Shown: in pieces, positions 8,419-14,231 of the stretch
Layout: each line of letters starts with the position of its first letter
Position numbering within the stretch: position 1 is the stretch's first letter
Source of the DNA: Ophiocordyceps camponoti-saundersi (nom. inval.)
Taxonomy: Eukaryota > Ascomycota > Sordariomycetes > Hypocreales > Ophiocordycipitaceae
DNA: 14,231 nucleotides
Direction of reading: 5' to 3'
NCBI GenBank assembly: GCA_003339415.1
Contig: PDHQ01000603.1
Coordinates: 1-14,231 of the forward strand
Notes under the pieces: model-generated
What the model saw: the letters and a program-made list of their open reading frames with translations, nothing else
What the model was told of the DNA's origin: nothing
Database searches by the model: none
Program-made: the position numbers and the translations under genes

Positions 8419-8484
8419 TTACCTACCCTTATTAGGCGTCACGACCCCTTTTCTATAGCTCTTTATAGTTATTCTAAATAATAG

Positions 8485-9633
8485 AGTCACCTCCTCGTAG
8501 ATAGCCCGGAGGCCGAACCCTTATATAAAATAACTATTATTACGATAAATAATCCTATCTCTTAAGAGGTAATTATCGCTTAGCTCTAATAGTAATAGGT
8601 AATAATTTCCGAGCTATAAGAGGTCCTACGAGCGTAACGCGATATAATTTACTCCTTAATATAATACCGATAACCTTAGCCGAAGCTCTCGCTATAGCCG
8701 CTACGCTAGAAACCTCTTCTATCTAGCTCTCCCTTCGATAGCGATAAAACCCTTTTTCCCGCTTAGCGGGCCTTAATATTATATAAGCTATTAATAGATT
8801 ATACCTTTATCGGTAATAATTATAACTAATAGGTTTTCCTTTATTAGTATCTATTACTTACTATTTAGTTAAAGGTAGCCCTATTTTTCGAGTAAGGTAA
8901 GGAATACTAATATTAAGTCGAAACCTTCCTTAAGTATCTTAATACTATATTTGCTAATCCTTACCGCTATTAGATAGCTATAACGGAGTTAGAAAAGCTC
9001 TCTTAAGGTACCTTAGAGTTATTTTCTAACTTCCTTATTTATTTTAAGGTAAAGCTTTCGCTCTCGGGAGGTATTACGTAAGTAAACGAAATTAAAGTTA
9101 TATATTTATATTATATACTTACCCCTAAGTTACGATATTACTACCTAGGGCGCGATATCCCCCTCGATAACTATATTTTAGCTATAGCCTATATCTATTT
9201 TATCGCTATCGATATCGAATTATTTTAGATCGAAAATAAGGGTTAAATACTCTCTTCCCTTACTCCCTCTTAAGTGCCTCGTAACGTTAATACGCTTATA
9301 ACGAATATTCGCTAGGCTAGCATAACCCCGGGGCGTTTTTCCCGCGGTTAGAGACGCGGTAAATATAGAGGGTAGCGTTCCGGACTCCGTTACTCTACTC
9401 CTCGCGTCTTTATAGAAGAATATACTAAGCGATAAGCTAATAGTTATTACCTACGTTACGGCTAAGCAGGCTATTTTATAAGGGACTGCCCGAAATACCC
9501 GTCCTTACCCTTATCCTTATCTATACGCTTCGTAGAGACGGACGAAGCTAACTAAGATACTTATTTAGATTAGGGAAAAGAATCCCCCCTATACTAAGTC
9601 TCTTATAAGGGGAAAGTAGTCGCGTTAACTTAA
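8485..9633 (+). pseudogene. Gypsy gag remnant with CCHC zinc knuckle (element C)
   Basis: Gag would form the virus-like particle and bind the RNA. The frame has codons starting one past a multiple of 3. The N-terminal part is polar, probably Gln-rich before mutation (many TAA/TAG at 8570-8600). A capsid-like region (about 8797-9240) contains VETFLKYLNTIFANPYRY (8917-8970). A basic Arg/Gly-rich tail follows (about 9320-9370). The knuckle C-x2-C-x4-H-x4-C maps to 9448, 9457, 9472 and 9487 with perfect spacing; the first three ligands are now Tyr and only the last Cys (TGC) remains. The start is uncertain: no ATG is left, and I chose the codon after the TAA TAG at 8479-8484. The frame ends at TAA 9631, overlapping pol. 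Confidence 0.82.
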
Positions 9634-12600
9634 CGGATAATAGTTTAAAGAAATAATTTGCAGATATTATAAGGAATATAAACGCTAGTCCTCTCCTTAT
9701 CCCTATTTTTATAAATTCTATTACTTTTATTAACGCGTAGGTAAATAGTAGCTATAATTACTACGCTATTATAAGCGAGTCTTAGGCATAATATTACTAT
9801 CTCTAATATATCCCTTTTCCCACGCCGCGTATAATCTATACCGCGGTTTAAACCCGCTGCTAGAAATAAGTTCGCTTTGAGGAATCCTCTCTAATTCGTT
9901 ATATCGTCTAGTTTATTACCGATATCGATAATTAGCAGATACTTATAGTTATATATATAATCCCTAACCTAACTTAGAACTTAATTCTTAGCTCCCCGTA
10001 GATAGCGTAGTATAATATATCTTTTTATACGAGATAACGATATCTTATAATTTATTTTATAAATAACCTCGTTATCTTATATAGCGAAACGTAAGCTTAA
10101 AAATACTAAATAGTTACTATCCTTAGCTTAACCTTTACCGCCCTAATAAAACGTAAATCCCGTTAGTAAATAAGCTATCGTTTCCTCGCTATAAGCTTAC
10201 GGGATATTTTACGCGTCCTATAAGTTAAAATATTATCTCCTTTTACCCCGCTAGTTTCTTTACTATTTAAGGTATCTAATTTTAGTAATCTTTTTAATAA
10301 AGAAAAAGTAAGCGTTCTCCCTCCTTATCGCGGTATATACGATTATTATATCCGTCTATAACGCTAGCTTAATAGATCCTTACCGTCGTTACCCTAAGGA
10401 CCGTTATATAATATACCGCGTAAGCACCTCCTCGAGGTACGAAAGTAAATTACCGATCTAATAGATAAAGGATAGATTCGCGTAAGCTTATTATCTATAG
10501 CCGCCTTAGTCTTTCTTGCTAAGAAGCCCGGGGGCAGCTAGCGGTTTTACGTCGATTATTAGGCTTTAAATAGACTTACTAAGTAAGACCGCTACCCTTT
10601 GCCCCTCGTAAAGGAGACTCTACGTAATCTTTCCGGCGCCTAATAGTTTACTAAACTTAATATACGCGCCGCCTTTTATAAGATACGTATTGCGAAGGGC
10701 GAGGAGTATCTAACTATTTTCCGTATATATTTCGGGTTATTTAAATACCTTATCTGCTTTTTTAGTCTCGCTAGCGCCCCCGCCTCGTTTTAACGTTATA
10801 TTAACACTTCCCTAAGCGATTCCCTTAGGGATTTTATTACTACTTACCTTAATAATATTCTTATCTATTCGGGCGGCTCGCTTTCGGACTATTAGAAGAA
10901 GGTACGCGTTATTTTCGCAAAACTATAGCAGGCCGGGTTATATTTAGACCTCGATAAATACGTATTTATAGTTTATAAGGTTAAATACCTTAAGTTTATT
11001 ATCTACGCCGGATAAAAAGTACGCCTAAACTTAGCTAAGATTTTAGCTATTTAAGATTAGGAGGTACTAACTTATATAAAAAGTATACGTAGTTTTATTA
11101 GCTTTATAAATTTTTATCGTAATTTTATCCTACGGTTTTCCTCCCTTACGGTATTACTTATTACCTTTATAAAGCATAACGCCTTATTCGATTAAACCTT
11201 AGCTTATTAAAACGCCTTCGATTAGCTAAAAAAAGCGTTTATCTCCTCGCTTACCCTTACTTAGTAAAGCCCCGATCTCGATACCGTTATAAAGGTAGAC
11301 TATTTAAGTAAGGTAATTAGTAGCTATCTCTCTTAGCGCGGCTAAGACTAGGTCCTATAACTTATAGTATACTTCTCTTAAAAGCTCTAGCTTACGGAAC
11401 GGAACTATATAATCTACGATAAAGAGCTTCTTACTATTATCTACTACCTTAAGGCGTAATTAGCCGAACTATAAAGTATCTCCTCCTTATTTACTATACT
11501 TATAGATTATAAAGCCTTAGAGTATTTTATAACTCCTAAAGCTATATTAGAATATTAAGCTCGGTAGGCTAAGACGCTTACCCTTTTTAACTTCTATCTA
11601 TAATACCGCTTAGGGAAGTAAGCTACTTAGCCTAATACTCTCTTTCGTTATAATTAGAAGCGACGATATACCGCTCCGCGTTTCGGTCGTATTATATAGC
11701 CCTTATCTATTTATTCTTTTAGAATATAACTAGTTTAAAGCCGGAGTGCTAACTTTATAGCCTTAACGCCTTTCGTAGACGAATACTTATAGGGATTATA
11801 GCTTATAGCGTTATAATCTAACCCGCTCTATATAGTGCGACGTACCGCGCTATAAGAGGGCGCTCGGAAGTTCCCTCTTAAGGCGGGTATAAAGGAGTAA
11901 ATCGTAAATTATTCCCTTTCCGCTAGCAGCTAGCTATAGTTCTAGAGCTAGCTTTAGGTGCCTAACTAGGAACCTTTAATAACTACCTTAATCTAAAGAA
12001 CTTATAATTCGCCGCTTATAGGGCACCCCGAAAAGAATATTACGTTTATATTACTCCGTTATTACTACTATTAAGATAGTATATTAGCTAATATAGCGCG
12101 ATTTATACGGAACTATTATTATTACGGAAATTACCTTTAACGCCGTCGTTATTAGGGCTTACTATAGCCGTTACTACCCCCGGAAAGGTATTAGGTAACT
12201 ATCTCTATAAACTTTATAATAGACCTGCGTATTACGGATCCTTCCTAGCCTCGCTTCCTTATAGTTATTACTAATTAGCTATCTAAATACGTATAGCTTA
12301 AGGTAATAATATCGATAAAGGCCGAGTATTACGTAAAATATTTCGTTTATACTTAGTAGCGTTTTTATAGCTTTCCTATAGAGATTATATCCGACCGCGG
12401 TTCTAATTAGACGAGTTACTTTTAGTTAACCCTCTACCGCCTTATCGGTATTAAATAACTTATATTAATAGCTTATTACCTATAAACTAATAGCGGCACG
12501 GAGCGAATAAACTAGGAGGTATAGGCTATCCTTCGCTATATAATATCGTTTTCTTAACTTAACTAGCCCTCTTACCTGCCTGCCTGCTAGCTTACCTTAA

Positions 12601-13352
12601 ATAATAAAAAGTTATCTATAATAGGCGTTAGTTTAAACCGCTTACTATATAGATATAATTTCGACCTTATATAATAGCTAATTACGCACCCTACGCTAAT
12701 CGCTTCCCTAAGAGGGCGTGCTGTTACTTTTATATAATACTTATAGGAAGGTATTTAACTTACGTAAGCATTAATTACGTAAGCTTAATAAAAGTAGTAG
12801 GATACCTCTAATAGTACTTATCGCCCCGCGGAACGATTTTAAATCGGCGACTTCGTATAGTTAAATCTACATTATATTTACTCTAACCGCCCTTCTAAGA
12901 AGCTCGATTATCTTAAGGCTAAGTATAGAGTTATTACCGTCCTATCCCCTTTAACCGTTATACTTAATACTCTAAAAGGTATATATCTAATATTTTATAT
13001 TAATTTACTTAAGTATACCGCGTATAATCTACTCCTATTATAGTTACTCGCCGATAGCTATCCTAAGCTTTCTTTATAACTCTTTAACGATAACTTATTA
13101 CTTAACGAATACGAGATTAAGGAAATCCTTACTACTAAGAATACCCGCGGGCGACGCCCGCAAGGCTAACCCCCCTATTATTAGGCGTTAGTAAAATAGA
13201 AAAGATATATTACGCTAACTTAGGAGCCGTTAGATAGCTTATAATATTACGCTATTTTAGATAATTATAAGTTACGCTAAAGAGATATTCGTATATATAA
13301 TAGCCCTAAATATACTTTTCTATTTTTAAAAGGTTATACACAGTGGAAATAA
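9552..13352 (+). pseudogene. Gypsy pol remnant: protease, RT, RNase H, integrase, chromodomain (element C)
   Basis: The frame (codons at multiples of 3) lies -1 relative to gag, overlaps it by up to about 80 bp, and stays unbroken to a clean TAA at 13350. The protease DSG reads NSS at 9744-9752. RT runs from about 10410: IDKG at 10461, AKKPGG at 10518, motif A KLNIRAAF with Asn at 10659, and motif C YLNN (10845-10856), so all three catalytic Asp are Asn. RNase H keeps Asp at 11298, KELL near 11421 and DYKALEYF near 11503. The integrase finger is Tyr 12003, His 12024 (kept), Tyr 12114, Tyr 12123 (spacing 6-29-2). The core has Asn at 12210, Asp at 12393 and Glu at 12501, exactly 35 apart. A chromodomain follows at about 13107-13275. 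Stops are TAG/TAA only. The last codons (ACA CAG TGG) are unmutated. Confidence 0.88.
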
Positions 13353-13374
13353 ATAGTGACGGATTGGGAAAAAA

Positions 13375-13413
13375 TATCACGTGATAGAGTGAGAAGAGAG
13401 GTATCACGTGATA
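13375..13413. repeat. Two identical TATCACGTGATA palindromes flanking a purine tract
   Basis: The 12-bp palindrome TATCACGTGATA occurs at 13375-13386 and 13402-13413, 27 bp apart. Between them lies a purine-rich tract ending GAGAAGAGAGG (13391-13401). The core CACGTG is an E-box, bound by basic helix-loop-helix factors in fungi. The tract directly before the second copy looks like a Gypsy polypurine tract, which would make 13402 the start of the 3' LTR; that reading is inference, and the expected TG start is TA here. Confidence 0.6.
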
Positions 13414-13732
13414 GTTAAATGGAGGAAAAAGATGAAAAATTGGAGGCAGGAGAGGTGATTGAATTGTGAGTGTGAGATAATAATACTATACAAGTAGGTG
13501 GGAAAACCCTCCTTCTTTTATAGACAATTTCTCAGTAACGAAGGTACTTTCCAAGATACTTCCAAGTCCTCGGATATAGTACTCTAACGTAGCTGTAAGA
13601 CCTTCCTTTCCCCTTATTTATAGGTATTTTCCTTCTTTTATTATTTAACTTAGAAGATCGAGGATTTGCGGTGAGACTTGTGTGTGATGCACACGATCGA
13701 GGCTTATGCGCGCGCTTGGGCCGCGTACGCTT

Positions 13733-13845
13733 AGGCCCTATAAGCGCTGTACGTGAGACCCTGTAAGCGCTGTGTGACAGGCGCTATAGGGCCTGTGCGA
13801 CAGGCGTTGTGGGGCATGTGCGTGCGCTATAGTGGGCCCTAGTGT
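13733..13845. repeat. GC-rich block of direct and inverted repeats
   Basis: AGGCCCTATAAGCGCTGT (13733-13750) and ACAGGCGCTATAGGGCCT (13777-13794) form an imperfect inverted repeat. GTGTGACAGGCGCTATAGGGC (from 13772) and GTGCGACAGGCGTTGTGGGGC (from 13795) are direct repeats 23 bp apart, with a weaker third copy from about 13819. The block therefore behaves like a short degenerate minisatellite with hairpin potential. TG is abundant, so RIP has spared it. No tRNA or coding sequence is visible. Confidence 0.65.
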
Positions 13846-13860
13846 GTACGGCTTATTCCT

Positions 13861-14231
13861 CTTTTATACTATATGTCTCAGGCTATATTATAGGCTTATT
13901 TCTTATCCGATTAAGATAAGAAAATATGCATTATATAGCGTTTTAAAAGGGCTTTAATATGATATAAATATTGCCTTATAAAACTTACTTAAAGTATTTA
14001 TAAATAATTATATAAGCCTATTATAGCTATATTTTTATATTTACTCTTATAGCCTCCCTTAAAGTGTATATTATATATACTCTTTACTAGATTTTTTATA
14101 TTTAATCTTCTAAGAAGTAAGAAAGTAATACTTATAAGCGTGGAAAAATTTAAATAAAACTATAAGATAGTAAAAACCTTAGTAGGATAAAAGACTATCT
14201 TTATATTATAATTATATATTAGTAAAACCTT
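13861..14231. other. AT-rich, RIP-like DNA at the right edge
   Basis: CA and TG become rare again and TA abundant; GCATTATATAG near 13928 and TATTGCC near 13968 are among the few survivors. No domain was recognised on either strand in the 370 bp available. It is probably the start of another mutated repeat that continues beyond the window. Confidence 0.6.

Larger units (their letters stand above)
8485..13352 (+). mobile_element. Ty3/Gypsy chromovirus relic (element C), near-complete interior
   Basis: Gag, protease, RT, RNase H, integrase and chromodomain follow in Gypsy order with gag and pol in overlapping frames. The internal region of about 4.9 kb is normal for a fungal chromovirus. Every domain carries RIP changes. 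It is a different family from element A: the chromodomain, motif C (YLNN against YADN) and C-terminal tail differ, and it has gag. No 5' LTR or primer-binding site was recognised upstream; TCACGACCCC at about 8439 may be a remnant. A purine-rich tract at 13388-13401 could be the polypurine tract of a 3' LTR that itself is hardly mutated. Confidence 0.88.
13353..13860. other. Island of DNA with normal CA/TG content (not RIP-mutated)
   Basis: From about 13335 CA and TG become frequent, in sharp contrast to the 13 kb upstream. Parts near 13580-13660 are again poorer in TG. No long open reading frame is evident on either strand. The first 50 bp contain purine-rich tracts and two CACGTG palindromes; CTTCTTTTATAGAC at about 13513 is TATA-like; the end is a GC-rich repeat block. 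It could be a little-mutated 3' LTR of element C, unique host spacer, or a later insertion. Which one cannot be settled without other copies. Confidence 0.7.

Noticed and set aside
8149..8478. An open stretch of 110 codons in the frame shared with element B and gag of element C
   Set aside because: Its translation is low-complexity Leu, Pro, Arg and Ile that mirrors the Pro/Ala- and Lys/Asp-rich sequence in the neighbouring frame, so it is probably a shadow frame.
9609..9616. GGGGAAAG as the slippery site for gag-pol frameshifting
   Set aside because: In the gag frame the bases do not form an X XXY YYZ heptamer; the match works only in another frame.
12574..12590. CCTGCCTGCCTGC as a microsatellite of note
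   Set aside because: It is only about three units long, lies inside pol, and its TG steps survive because they are TGC, which the context finding already covers.
12720..12760. TGTTACTTTT at about 12722 as the start of a 3' LTR, similar to TGTTACG at 3127
   Set aside because: It lies inside the unbroken pol frame of element C, which continues through the integrase C-terminus and chromodomain to a stop at 13350.
1..14231. A new biological system such as a defence island or biosynthetic cluster
   Set aside because: Everything recognisable is retrotransposon debris mutated by RIP; no accessory enzyme genes or intact ORFs are present.

Overview
The window looks like a transposon graveyard from a filamentous ascomycete (Pezizomycotina). 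Three long terminal repeat (LTR) retrotransposon relics lie head to tail on the + strand. All carry the signature of repeat-induced point mutation (RIP): CpA and TpG are almost absent, TpA is in large excess, and the in-frame stops are TAG or TAA where CAG, CAA or TGG would be expected. I see no intact host gene, no tRNA or rRNA and no CRISPR array. No species can be named from the sequence.

Layout. 1-315 is AT- and pyrimidine-rich low-complexity DNA, nearly free of G. 316-447 holds short palindromic repeats resembling the ends of a small DNA transposon. 480-3582 is the 3' part of a Ty3/Gypsy chromovirus (element A): reverse transcriptase (RT) from mid-domain, RNase H, integrase, chromodomain, polypurine tract and 3' LTR, the LTR with four 45-bp tandem repeats. 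3583-4300 is AT-rich spacer with one faint exon/intron relic. About 4300-6590 is a Ty1/Copia relic (element B): gag, protease, integrase and SH3-like domain, with no RT found. 6590-8440 is mutated DNA I cannot assign; it has stretches that look protein-coding, a cluster of palindromes and a GC-rich hairpin. About 8485-13352 is a second, nearly complete Gypsy chromovirus (element C): gag with a CCHC knuckle, then protease, RT, RNase H, integrase and chromodomain, with pol in the -1 frame relative to gag. 13335-13860 is an island with normal CA and TG content, ending in a GC-rich repeat block. 13861-14231 is AT-rich mutated DNA again.

How it fits together. The elements were autonomous retrotransposons: gag makes the particle; protease, RT/RNase H and integrase copy and insert the DNA; the chromodomains of A and C probably steered insertion to heterochromatin. 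Reading frames are kept over 2.6 kb (A), about 2.3 kb (B) and 3.8 kb (C), so point mutation rather than indels did the damage. The mutations hit catalytic and zinc-binding residues repeatedly: 11 of 12 integrase HHCC ligands are now Tyr, and the RT and protease Asp residues are mostly Asn. I found no convincing new biological system. The best leads are the sharp mutation boundary at about 13335, the apparent sparing of GCA/TGC sites, and the unassigned 6.6-8.4 kb block.
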